7,055 bases of DNA from Anaerolineales bacterium (GCA_015491595.1 WFVP01000372.1:1-7055), one strand, 5' to 3'; positions 1-5,548 are shown, counted from the stretch's first letter. The notes: generated from the letters alone by a model not told the origin. Made by a program: numbers and translations.

Positions 1-456
1 GTTGAAGAGAAAGATTTTCAGAGCCTTATAGAAAAGTCGCATTGTTTGCCTTTGCTGCTAGAAATACTATCAGACGCGTATTTACAAAAGCGTATGGTAA
101 ATTATATTGAAGAATATTTCAGGCGAATTACTTATCATATGAGGCCAGAGCAAAAAGAATGGTTACAAATATTATGCTTTATAGATGGCAGGATTGACGA
201 GGATATTATTGCTGAAATGGTAGAAAGCAGAGAGACCGCTAAGAAGATTTTTGAATGGTTTAAACAAGAAGGCACGATCCACGCTGGAACAAAAGATAAA
301 GATGAAGATGGTTGGGCAATTGATCCCATAGTGCGTAAGTTAGTTATGATGAAAGTCCGGCAAGATAGCCGATTGCGAGCACAGGATTATGAGGACAAAG
401 CCAAAAAAGCAAAAGAACGAGTAGAAGCGAAGATTCATCGCCAAGATTCCTCCTAA
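1..456 (+). CDS. C-terminal part of a STAND/NB-ARC-like NTPase (5' end outside window)
   Basis: The frame is open from the first base of the window and ends at TAA 454-456, giving 151 visible residues. The true start lies upstream; the TTG at 46 has no convincing ribosome binding site. The string HCLPLLLEIL (visible residues 14-23) resembles the GLPLAL-type helix that follows the nucleotide-binding core in STAND ATPases. Residues 48-120 look like a winged helix: helix-rich, with a WFKQEGTI strand region and an AIDPIVRKLV segment like the 'HPLVRELL' stretch of such proteins. The tail (residues 121-151) is highly charged, probably helical, and rich in Lys and Arg. The Walker motifs would lie upstream, so the NTPase assignment is inference from fold-like patterns only. 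The gene is AT-rich (23 of the first 60 and 17 of the next 60 bases are G or C), unlike everything after about 660, which suggests horizontal acquisition. It may otherwise be a hypothetical protein of another family. Confidence 0.55.
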   Translation, partial: VEEKDFQSLIEKSHCLPLLLEILSDAYLQKRMVNYIEEYFRRITYHMRPEQKEWLQILCFIDGRIDEDIIAEMVESRETAKKIFEWFKQEGTIHAGTKDKDEDGWAIDPIVRKLVMMKVRQDSRLRAQDYEDKAKKAKERVEAKIHRQDSS

Positions 457-663
457 GATAATCGGGGAGTTCTAAGGCAAAATAAAGTACCATGTGAAGG
501 ACACGAACAATAAAAGCTAACTCTCATATTGGAAAGGTCTTCAGTAGAACTGGTGACCCCTGAAGCTCTAAGCCCTTGCATAAAAATTCACATTCTGTAT
601 AAAGTTGAATATGTCCCGTTCAGCGATGAAGTATTTTGATGAAACATCTGTTTGCACAAGTTT

Positions 664-1482
664 TTACACCGAAAAGAACACCCGGTCTTCGGCCTGGGCG
701 CCGTAAACGGGGGTGCCCGGCGCGATGATGCAGCGCTTCAAATGGCTCTTGACCACCGCGGCACCTGGCCCCACGGCGACTTCTTCCAAAGCACTCTCCT
801 CAACGACCGCGTTGTAGGCCACCCATGTGCGGGTTTCGGGGTCCAGTGTTCCGGGCCAGACGGCCAGGGGCGCGAAGGACGGCCAGTGGGTCAATACGTA
901 CCGGTGGGCCTGCAAGTAATCTTCCAGAGTGTTCACATTGAAGCGTCGGCCCTTTAGGGGCAGGGCCATGAGGTGGAATCCGGCCTGTTCCAGCAAAGGC
1001 CAGAGGTCCGCCAGGTCGTCCACCTCAGGATAGCGCGCGATAAGGTCCAGGGCCTGTGCGGGCAGCCAGTACAGGCCGGTGGAGCCCTGGGTCTTGTCCT
1101 CCTCCCCAATGAGCACCACGCCCACAGAAGCCTGGGTCATGGCCAGGGGAAGCGGGGTGAGGTCGGCATCCACCAGGTTGTCACCGTGCAGGATGAGCAA
1201 GGGCGCATCCACAGGCGCGACTTCACGGGCCGTGGACAGGGCTTGGGCCAGGGTCCAGGGGGCCTGCTGTTCCAGCAGGGTGACGGTATCCGGTATGTGC
1301 TCCCGCCACCGGGCCGCTTCCCGAACCACCAGGGCAACCGCACCGATGCCTGCCTGTGTCAGCCGGGCCAGAAGGTAATCCAGCAGGGTGCCGCCTGCCA
1401 GGGGAAGCAGGGGTTTGGGGATGGCATACGTGATGGACCGTAAGCGCCTGCCCATACCCGCGGCCAGGATGACAGCGTTCAT
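664..1482 (-). CDS. Sugar-phosphate nucleotidyltransferase (NTP_transferase family) with short C-terminal beta-helix-like tail
   Basis: This 272-residue protein probably couples a nucleoside triphosphate to a sugar 1-phosphate for cell-surface or compatible-solute sugars; the exact sugar cannot be read. It opens with the family signature LAAGMGRRL (residues 6-14), followed by PKPLLPLAG (22-30), the substrate-loop lysine motif. HGDN at 99-102 supplies the metal-binding Asp101, and FNVNTLEDY (181-189) matches the second conserved block near the end of the catalytic domain. Residues 220-262 contain spaced aliphatic/Gly/Ala patterns (VAVGPGAAVVKSHLKRC) resembling a short left-handed beta helix. 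The start at ATG 1482 is chosen because the signature begins there and GAGGAGG lies 9 bases upstream. A longer open frame extends upstream but overlaps the lipoprotein gene. The start is only 4 bases after the lipoprotein stop, so this is the last gene of a three-gene operon. Glucose-1-phosphate thymidylyl- or mannose-1-phosphate guanylyltransferase are both possible. Confidence 0.9.
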   Translation of the reverse strand: MNAVILAAGMGRRLRSITYAIPKPLLPLAGGTLLDYLLARLTQAGIGAVALVVREAARWREHIPDTVTLLEQQAPWTLAQALSTAREVAPVDAPLLILHGDNLVDADLTPLPLAMTQASVGVVLIGEEDKTQGSTGLYWLPAQALDLIARYPEVDDLADLWPLLEQAGFHLMALPLKGRRFNVNTLEDYLQAHRYVLTHWPSFAPLAVWPGTLDPETRTWVAYNAVVEESALEEVAVGPGAAVVKSHLKRCIIAPGTPVYGAQAEDRVFFSV

Positions 1483-1486
1483 GGGC

Positions 1487-2404
1487 TCATTCCTCCTCTG
1501 GGCCCAGCGTGCCCACCCGTTGACCGTTGACCCAGACCTCAGCCCCGGGATGTTGGCGCGCCCAGGGGGTGAGGTCCACTTCCCCCGAAAAAGGTTGGAG
1601 CATTTGAATGCACATGACGTCGGGGTCCCACAGGGTGAAGATTTCGACGAGGAGGCGTGCTCCTTCCAGGGTGACGCGGTGCCGCACCTGATGGCACGGC
1701 GTCGGTGAGGAACCGGAGACCACCAGACGCCAGGCGTTTCCGCGGATTTCCACACGGGCTTCTTGCAAGTAAAAAGGCCCCTGCTGCCAGGAAGATTCCT
1801 TCGGTCCAGGGGTGGGAATGGAAGGAGACATGGGGCCACCTCCGGAGGGAGGCTGAGGAGGAGTCGAAGGGGGAGTGGTGGGCGGTGTGATGGGCGGGGC
1901 CAGTCCTTCCTGTACGGGCACCCGCTGATTCCCCAACCAGACTTCGGCGTCCGGGTCGGCTTTGAGCCAGGGAGTCAGGTCCACATAACCCGAGAGGTAC
2001 GACAGCACCTGGACGCATACCTCCTGTCCAGGGGGAACCACGGCAAAAACGTCCACCTGAATCCGTCCGGGCTGTGCCTGAACCTGGGCACGAGCCTCAT
2101 GGCAGGGTGTGGGGAGCATGGCCTCGATGAAGAGGAGCGAACGATTGTGGCGAGTGGCCAGATAGAAGCGCCGCACCATCAAGGGGGTTTGTTTCCACGA
2201 CGTTTCTTCAGGCACCGGAGTCGGGATGGGGACCGGACCGTTCTGGAAAAGCGTTGGAGATGGCGTGGCCGACACTTCCCCTGGAGTCGATACGGGTGTG
2301 CCGGGAGTACCCGGTGCCGACGGAGTCCTCCCCCGGCACCCTCCCATAAGGGTGACCAGGAGGAAGAGCCCGACGATGTAGGCAAACTTCCTGGGCGTGT
2401 CCAT
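1487..2404 (-). CDS. Putative lipoprotein with two tandem paired-cysteine domains
   Basis: The 305-residue product has a compact lipoprotein signal: basic start MDTPRK, hydrophobic core 7-20, and LMGGC with Cys23 as the likely lipidated residue. A Pro/Thr/Ser-rich stalk (24-66) leads to two copies of a domain of about 95 residues (67-162 and 203-297), joined by a second Pro/Thr/Gly-rich linker. Each copy shows SW-Q, PTPCH, a central basic/hydrophobic strand pattern, C-(V/I)-Q, SG-VDLTPW and AEVW--(N)-Q-R-V. The two cysteines per copy (101/130 and 237/265) could form one disulfide each. Function is not recognised; similar two-cysteine domains occur, from memory, in uncharacterised Chloroflexota lipoproteins. 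The start is uncertain: ATG 2434 overlaps the upstream TGA as ATGA and adds ten residues, while ATG 2404 gives a more typical signal peptide but a weak ribosome site. It lies between enoyl-CoA hydratase and nucleotidyltransferase genes in one operon. Confidence 0.85.
   Translation of the reverse strand: MDTPRKFAYIVGLFLLVTLMGGCRGRTPSAPGTPGTPVSTPGEVSATPSPTLFQNGPVPIPTPVPEETSWKQTPLMVRRFYLATRHNRSLLFIEAMLPTPCHEARAQVQAQPGRIQVDVFAVVPPGQEVCVQVLSYLSGYVDLTPWLKADPDAEVWLGNQRVPVQEGLAPPITPPTTPPSTPPQPPSGGGPMSPSIPTPGPKESSWQQGPFYLQEARVEIRGNAWRLVVSGSSPTPCHQVRHRVTLEGARLLVEIFTLWDPDVMCIQMLQPFSGEVDLTPWARQHPGAEVWVNGQRVGTLGPEEE
1514..1798 (-). repeat. Second copy of the duplicated lipoprotein domain
   Basis: This encodes residues 203-297 of the lipoprotein. 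It matches the first copy in order and spacing: SW-Q, PTPCH (Cys237), a second Cys265, SGEVDLTPW and AEVWVNGQRV. Cysteine spacing is 28 residues against 29 in the first copy. The copies are clearly related as protein but diverged, so this is an old internal duplication rather than a recent DNA repeat. Confidence 0.85.
1919..2206 (-). repeat. First copy of the duplicated lipoprotein domain
   Basis: This encodes residues 67-162 of the lipoprotein: ETSWKQ, LPTPCH (Cys101), EVCVQVL (Cys130), SGYVDLTPW and AEVWLGNQRV. It pairs with the copy at 1514-1798. A 40-residue linker rich in Pro, Thr and Gly (encoded at 1799-1918) separates the two, suggesting beads on a flexible string outside the membrane. 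Confidence 0.85.
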
Positions 2405-2430
2405 GCTTTTCACTGTCCCGGCGTAGCGCG

Positions 2431-3207
2431 TCATCGGCCCTGCCATGAGGGTTTTCGCTTTTCCAGAAAGGCCTGCATCCCTTCCTTCTGGTCTTCGGTG
2501 GCGAAGAGCAGGTAGAAGAGGCGCCGTTCGTGGCGCAGGCCGTTCTCCAGCGAACTTTCCAGCGCGAACTGGACCGCCTCTTTGCCCAGACGTACGGCGA
2601 TCGGCGCGCGTTGGGCAATCTTCTGGGCCAGTTCCAGGGCTTCCTCTAAGTAGCGGTCCACCGGCACCACCCGGTTCACCAGACCGAAACGCGCGGCTTC
2701 TTCCGCGGTCAGACGCCGGTCGTTGAGGATGATTTCCATGGCCAGGTACTTGCCTACGGTACGGGTCAGGCGCTGGGTGCCGCCCGCGCCGGGGATGATG
2801 CCCAGGTTGATTTCGGGCTGGCCGAAGACCGCGGTTTCCGAGGCCACAATCATGTCGCAGGCCATGGCCAGTTCGAATCCACCCCCCAGGGCCCAACCGG
2901 AGACCGCGGCGATGACGGGCTTGTGCAGTCGGCCGATGCGGTCGAAGAGGTCGATGTACGCGGAGAGGAGCATGTCCACCGCGCTGGCCTGGGCCATGCT
3001 GCGGATGTCCGCGCCCGCGGCAAAGACCTTCTCGTTCCCCGTAATGACCATGGCGCCAATGGCCTCGTCCCTGTCCCAGGCCTCCAGGGCTTCCACCAGT
3101 TCTTGCATCAGTTCGGGGTGCAGGGCGTTGAGGGCCTTGGGGTTGTTCAATCGAGCCAGGCCCACCCGGTCGTGCACTTCGGTTTGAATCCATCGGTATT
3201 CGGTCAT
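2431..3207 (-). CDS. Enoyl-CoA hydratase/isomerase (crotonase) family protein
   Basis: The 258-residue protein has the normal length for a bacterial crotonase, which in the cytoplasm adds water to trans-2-enoyl-CoA during fatty-acid or related acyl-CoA breakdown. The AAGADI block (63-68) and GGGF (108-111) supply the oxyanion-hole backbone. Both catalytic acids of true hydratases are present by position: Glu112 in GGGFELAMACD and Glu132 in QPEINLGIIPGAGG. This favours a hydratase over an isomerase or decarboxylase of the superfamily. The start ATG 3207 follows GGGAGGTG at a good distance; an upstream in-frame ATG at 3273 would add 22 residues that do not resemble the family. It is the first gene of the minus-strand operon, and its stop overlaps a possible lipoprotein start (ATGA). 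The exact substrate chain length is unknown, and no other beta-oxidation gene is visible, so its pairing with envelope genes is unexplained. Confidence 0.95.
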   Translation of the reverse strand: MTEYRWIQTEVHDRVGLARLNNPKALNALHPELMQELVEALEAWDRDEAIGAMVITGNEKVFAAGADIRSMAQASAVDMLLSAYIDLFDRIGRLHKPVIAAVSGWALGGGFELAMACDMIVASETAVFGQPEINLGIIPGAGGTQRLTRTVGKYLAMEIILNDRRLTAEEAARFGLVNRVVPVDRYLEEALELAQKIAQRAPIAVRLGKEAVQFALESSLENGLRHERRLFYLLFATEDQKEGMQAFLEKRKPSWQGR

Positions 3208-3301
3208 GGGAACACCTCCCACGTGGCATCCAGGATAAGGCGGCTCGTCGTCCCCGTGACGGAAATGGGCCAAAAACTCGGGGGAAGGGCCGCCTGAGGC
3301 A

Positions 3302-3309
3302 AGTATAAT
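3302..3309. promoter_or_regulatory. Symmetric -10-like element between divergent operons
   Basis: TATAAT at 3304-3309 is a perfect -10 hexamer for the plus-strand thioredoxin operon. The same bases read on the minus strand give TATACT (3302-3307), a good -10 for the enoyl-CoA hydratase operon. No clear -35 box is present on either side. Promoter function in either direction is inference from the hexamers and their location in the only gap between divergent genes. Confidence 0.5.
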
Positions 3310-3320
3310 GCGTAGACACC

Positions 3321-3346
3321 AAAACCGGGCGATTCCCCGGCTTTTT
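3321..3346. terminator. Hairpin with T tract in the leader of the thioredoxin operon
   Basis: CCGGG (3325-3329) pairs with CCCGG (3336-3340) around a 6-base loop, followed by CTTTTT (3341-3346); an A tract at 3321-3324 allows partial extension of the stem. Read on the minus strand it is also a stem followed by TTTT. It lies about 10 bases after the start expected from the TATAAT box and about 30 bases before the thioredoxin start codon. It could be an attenuator or a stabilising 5' hairpin. The stem is only 5 bp, so termination may be weak. Confidence 0.35.
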
Positions 3347-3378
3347 GGGTCAACCGCTTTTGGTTAGGGAAGGTCCAC

Positions 3379-3963
3379 ATGATACAACGGGTTTGGTCGG
3401 ATGCACGCCCACGTTTTCGCCTGCTTGCAGTCTTGACCTTGGCGGCGGCCGTGGGCTGGGCCTGGGTGACCCGGACACCGGCAGAACAACTCTATCGAGG
3501 TCGCCTTCCTGCACCGCTGGCCGGTTTTCCCGCGCCGGACATCACCCTGCCCACTTTGGATAGTGGGGAGGCTCGGCTGGCCGACCTGCGGGGGAAAGGC
3601 GTGATTCTCAACTTCTGGGCCACCTGGTGCCCGCCCTGCCGTTTCGAGATGCCCGCGCTTCAGCGGGTGTATGAGGACTACCAGGGCCGGGTTGTGGTCG
3701 TCGGTGTGAACGTGACGGTGGCCGAGGCCGGAGTGGACACGGTTCGGGGCTTTCTGCAAGAGATGGGCATCACCTTCCCCGTTTGGCTGGATGTGAAGGG
3801 AGAAGCCTCGGACACCTACCGGGTGACCTCCCTGCCCACCACCTTTTTCATCGATGCTCAAGGAACCATTTGCGAAGTGGTCATCGGGGGTCCGATGGCC
3901 GAGGCTTTGTTGCGAACCCGTGTGGAACGTATGGAGGCAGGATGCTCCCCGTCATCTCCTTAG
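3379..3963 (+). CDS. TlpA-like membrane-anchored thioredoxin-fold protein
   Basis: The 194-residue protein is probably anchored by one N-terminal membrane segment (about 14-30, after Arg/Lys-rich residues) with its thioredoxin domain outside the cytoplasm. The domain starts near residue 49 (GFPAPDITL) and has the family block NFWATWCPPC, with redox cysteines 84 and 87. Pro153 in SLPTTFFID is the expected cis-proline, and VEV-like strands follow. TlpA/ResA-type proteins reduce or exchange disulfides in exported proteins, often for cytochrome maturation. No cytochrome gene is visible here, so the substrate is unknown. ATG 3379 follows AGGGAAGG with a 5-base spacer. The gene overlaps the next one by 22 bp, so the two are probably translationally coupled. 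The divergent lipoprotein with paired cysteines is a possible client, by inference only. Confidence 0.93.
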   Translation: MIQRVWSDARPRFRLLAVLTLAAAVGWAWVTRTPAEQLYRGRLPAPLAGFPAPDITLPTLDSGEARLADLRGKGVILNFWATWCPPCRFEMPALQRVYEDYQGRVVVVGVNVTVAEAGVDTVRGFLQEMGITFPVWLDVKGEASDTYRVTSLPTTFFIDAQGTICEVVIGGPMAEALLRTRVERMEAGCSPSSP

Positions 3964-4688
3964 GTCCATTGCAGATTCCTGTACCCCAGGTGACCTTGAT
4001 TTTGAGCCTGGCCCTGGGTTTCATCCTGGCCGAACGCTGGGCCCGTCGGGCAGGGCTTTCCACCCAGGTGGTGAGCGATGGCCTGTTCTGGGCCCTCGTG
4101 GTCGGCGTCGTCGCCGCGCGGGGGATGTACATTTTGCGGTATCCGGGGGCTTTTCGGGCTTCTCCGTGGAGCGTGTTGTCGCCTAATCCAGGGTTGTTGG
4201 ACCCCGTGGGTGGGGTCCTGGGCGCGGTGTTGTTCCTGGGGGGATGGGCGCAACGGAAGGGCCTTTCCTTCACCCATATGCTGGATGCCATCACCCCGTT
4301 TCTGGCCGTGGTTCAGGTGGGCTTGGCGCTGTACCACGCGGCGCGTGGGTCGTTCTTTGGGATGCCCTCCTCGGTCCCCTGGGCCGTTTCCTTTTTGGGA
4401 GCCGAGCGACATCCGACCGCGCTGTACTGGGCCGTGCTTGCCCTGGGAATCCTGGTTCTGGTGGCCCATCGGTTAAGGAGTCGGCCCCGTAAGGCGCCGG
4501 GGGGTTGGGTCTTCTGGCCTTTTCTGGCCTGGAGCGCGGGGGTGTACGTGTTTGTCGAGGGTCTGCGGGGCGATGCCCAGGTGCTGGCCAACGGCTTGCG
4601 AGTGGGCCATCTGTTGGCTCTGCCCATCCTGGCCTTGGCGTTATGGCAGTGGGACCGGTTTCAACATGAGGAAGATTTGCGCAAGTAG
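3942..4688 (+). CDS. Lgt-like (prolipoprotein diacylglyceryl transferase family) membrane protein, catalytic residues apparently lost
   Basis: The 248-residue protein has about seven hydrophobic segments, as in Lgt, which moves diacylglyceryl from phosphatidylglycerol to the lipobox cysteine of prolipoproteins. Matches are the GGVLG segment (90-94), a TxMLDAITPF region (111-120), RHPTALYW (156-163, compare RHPSQLYE in Lgt) and VYVFVEGLRGDAQ (201-213, compare the Lgt FRIIVEFFRQPDAQ stretch). By eye, and from memory of E. coli Lgt, the His of the FHGG motif reads Val89. The Arg and Asn of GRLGNFINGE are not present at the matching positions (130-136), and the Arg before the VE reads Tyr202, while Glu206 and Arg209 are kept. 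It is therefore probably a divergent or non-catalytic paralogue. ATG 3942 is chosen for GGAGG four bases upstream and the Lgt-like N-terminus; the open frame extends back into the thioredoxin gene as a shadow. Confidence 0.8.
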   Translation: MLPVISLGPLQIPVPQVTLILSLALGFILAERWARRAGLSTQVVSDGLFWALVVGVVAARGMYILRYPGAFRASPWSVLSPNPGLLDPVGGVLGAVLFLGGWAQRKGLSFTHMLDAITPFLAVVQVGLALYHAARGSFFGMPSSVPWAVSFLGAERHPTALYWAVLALGILVLVAHRLRSRPRKAPGGWVFWPFLAWSAGVYVFVEGLRGDAQVLANGLRVGHLLALPILALALWQWDRFQHEEDLRK

Positions 4689-4701
4689 CGGCTGACCGTC
4701 G

Positions 4702-4763
4702 GTAGGTTGGTGTGGGGTTGGGTATCATTTAGATACGGTGGGGTTCGATTCCTAAGCGCCTAC
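4702..4763 (+). other. tRNA-like fragment (T-arm plus acceptor-like ends)
   Basis: In the 91-bp gap before the MNT gene, GGTTCGATTCC (4742-4752) fits the tRNA T-loop/B-box consensus. GTAGG at 4702-4706 pairs fully with CCTAC at 4759-4763, closing a 62-base unit, with one more G-T wobble inside. GTATC-ATTTA-GATAC (4722-4736) forms a central 5-bp hairpin. It does not fold as a normal tRNA: the acceptor pairing is one base out of register, there is no standard D-arm, the outer half of the T-stem has a mismatch, and no anticodon loop with a U33 is seen. A decayed tRNA, tRNA-like RNA or chance are all possible. Confidence 0.25.
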
Positions 4764-4779
4764 AGGGAGGGGTGGTGGG

Positions 4780-5115
4780 GTGGATGTTCGACGACACCCT
4801 AAAATTCAACGCCTTTTAAAGGCGTTGATGCAATATCATCCGAAGCGGGTCTACCTTTTCGGCTCATGGGCCCGGGGCGAAGCCGATGAGGCCAGCGATA
4901 TCGATTTGGTTATCATCAAAGAGACCCAGGAACCTTTTTTGGAGCGCCTTCGGACGGTAGGGCGTTTGCTTCCCGAAGGTATCGGTGCCGTTGATGTGTT
5001 GGTTTACACACCGGTTGAATGGCAGATGATGTGCCAGCGGGGGAATGCTTTAACCGAGACAATTATGGAGGAAGGAGTGCTGTTGTATGAAAGGTCGCGG
5101 GAAGCGTCGAACTGA
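4780..5115 (+). CDS. MNT-domain minimal nucleotidyltransferase (MntA-type antitoxin candidate)
   Basis: This 111-residue protein is a minimal nucleotidyltransferase. LFGSWARGEADEASDIDLVI contains the nucleotide-binding GS (Gly28-Ser29) and the metal-binding pair Asp40/Asp42. A third acidic residue, Asp72 in AVDVLVY, completes the catalytic set. Residues 6-22 form the usual N-terminal helix before the core. In known MntA-HepT systems the MNT partner blocks the HEPN RNase by adding AMP to it; here this is inference from family and context. The GTG start at 4780 is supported by AGGGAGGGG upstream and by the N-terminal helix. ATG 4828, preceded by AAAGG, is a shorter alternative. The gene overlaps the HEPN gene by 29 bp. 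A 23-bp palindrome covers codons 9-17. Confidence 0.93.
   Translation: MDVRRHPKIQRLLKALMQYHPKRVYLFGSWARGEADEASDIDLVIIKETQEPFLERLRTVGRLLPEGIGAVDVLVYTPVEWQMMCQRGNALTETIMEEGVLLYERSREASN
4806..4828. promoter_or_regulatory. 23-bp perfect palindrome inside the 5' end of the MNT gene
   Basis: TCAACGCCTTT (4806-4816) and AAAGGCGTTGA (4818-4828) are exact reverse complements around a single central T at 4817. The arms are 11 bp. The element lies 26 bases into the coding sequence and just upstream of, and touching, an alternative ATG at 4828. It could be an operator for autoregulation of the toxin-antitoxin-type pair or, in RNA, a stem of about 10 bp that affects translation. The symmetry is seen directly; the function is inference. 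Confidence 0.5.
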
Positions 5116-5548
5116 AGCACGTCGCTGGTTTCAACAAGCCGTTTATGACCTCAAAGCGGCCCACTGGAATGCTCAGGGTCAATTCTTCGCGCAAACTTGT
5201 TTTTTGGCACAGCAGGCGGCAGAGAAGGCTTTGAAATCCCTGCTCTATTATTTGGGTAAACCTCGGCAAGCCCTGCTAACCCATTCTCTGGTCGAGTTGA
5301 TTCGACACGCGCAGTCGGATTGTTCATCCTTAGGGGACTTGCTTGAAGAGGCTCGGCTGTTGGACATTCATTATGTTCCGGCCCGTTATCCGAACGGCCT
5401 GCCCTCGGGATATCCTCACATTTTCTATTCTCGACCTATGGCCGAGGAAGCGCTGGAAGCCGCACAGAAAATTTTGCAAACGGTGCAGAGTTTTTATCTC
5501 CAGATGGGGGAAGAGGACATCCTGCGGTCCGATGAACAAGGAAACTAA
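5087..5548 (+). CDS. HEPN-domain protein, partner of the upstream MNT protein
   Basis: The 153-residue protein is an all-helical HEPN protein of the PF05168 type. Typical blocks are ARRWFQQAVYDLKAA (11-25), FFAQTCFLAQQAAEKALKSLL (33-53, conserved QQAAEKALK), HSLVELIRH (66-74), and LLDIHYVPARYPNG (91-104), the family's hallmark RYP block. HEPN proteins paired with MNT enzymes are often RNase toxins using Rx4-6H. An R-x4-H string exists here (Arg90 to His95) but lies within the conserved LD-HY block, and the usual HxY ending is absent, so RNase activity is uncertain. The start ATG 5087 overlaps the MNT gene by 29 bp, with AAGGAG (5072-5077) nine bases upstream, implying coupled translation. Its stop TAA (5546-5548) interlocks with the stop of the convergent dynamin-like gene. 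Related pairs are frequent in thermophiles (e.g. Thermotoga TM0613-type HEPN). Confidence 0.93.
   Translation: MKGRGKRRTEARRWFQQAVYDLKAAHWNAQGQFFAQTCFLAQQAAEKALKSLLYYLGKPRQALLTHSLVELIRHAQSDCSSLGDLLEEARLLDIHYVPARYPNGLPSGYPHIFYSRPMAEEALEAAQKILQTVQSFYLQMGEEDILRSDEQGN

Noticed and set aside
539..565. Inverted repeat CTTCAG/CTGAAG
   Set aside because: Only 6 bp with a 15-base loop and no T tract; weak and likely chance.
576..603. Promoter-like TTGCAT and TATAAA with 16-base spacing on the plus strand
   Set aside because: The -35 match is poor, the region is AT-rich so such hexamers arise by chance, and it would only transcribe antisense into the nucleotidyltransferase gene.
611..706. Short plus-strand frame (31 codons, ATG 611) in the AT-rich spacer
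   Set aside because: No ribosome binding site, overlaps the 3' end of the nucleotidyltransferase and has no recognisable sequence.
973..1443. Long plus-strand open frames opposite the nucleotidyltransferase
   Set aside because: These are antisense shadows caused by high GC; composition is Gln/Gly/Arg-rich without any family pattern.
1519..1532. Direct repeat GTTGACC GTTGACC
   Set aside because: It encodes part of the VNGQRV strand of the lipoprotein repeat and is too short to be meaningful.
1487..3322. 611-residue minus-strand open frame covering the lipoprotein and the enoyl-CoA hydratase gene
   Set aside because: Its first half is an out-of-frame shadow of the crotonase gene, rich in Arg, Gly and Pro; only the part from 2404 (or 2434) is a real protein with a lipoprotein signal.
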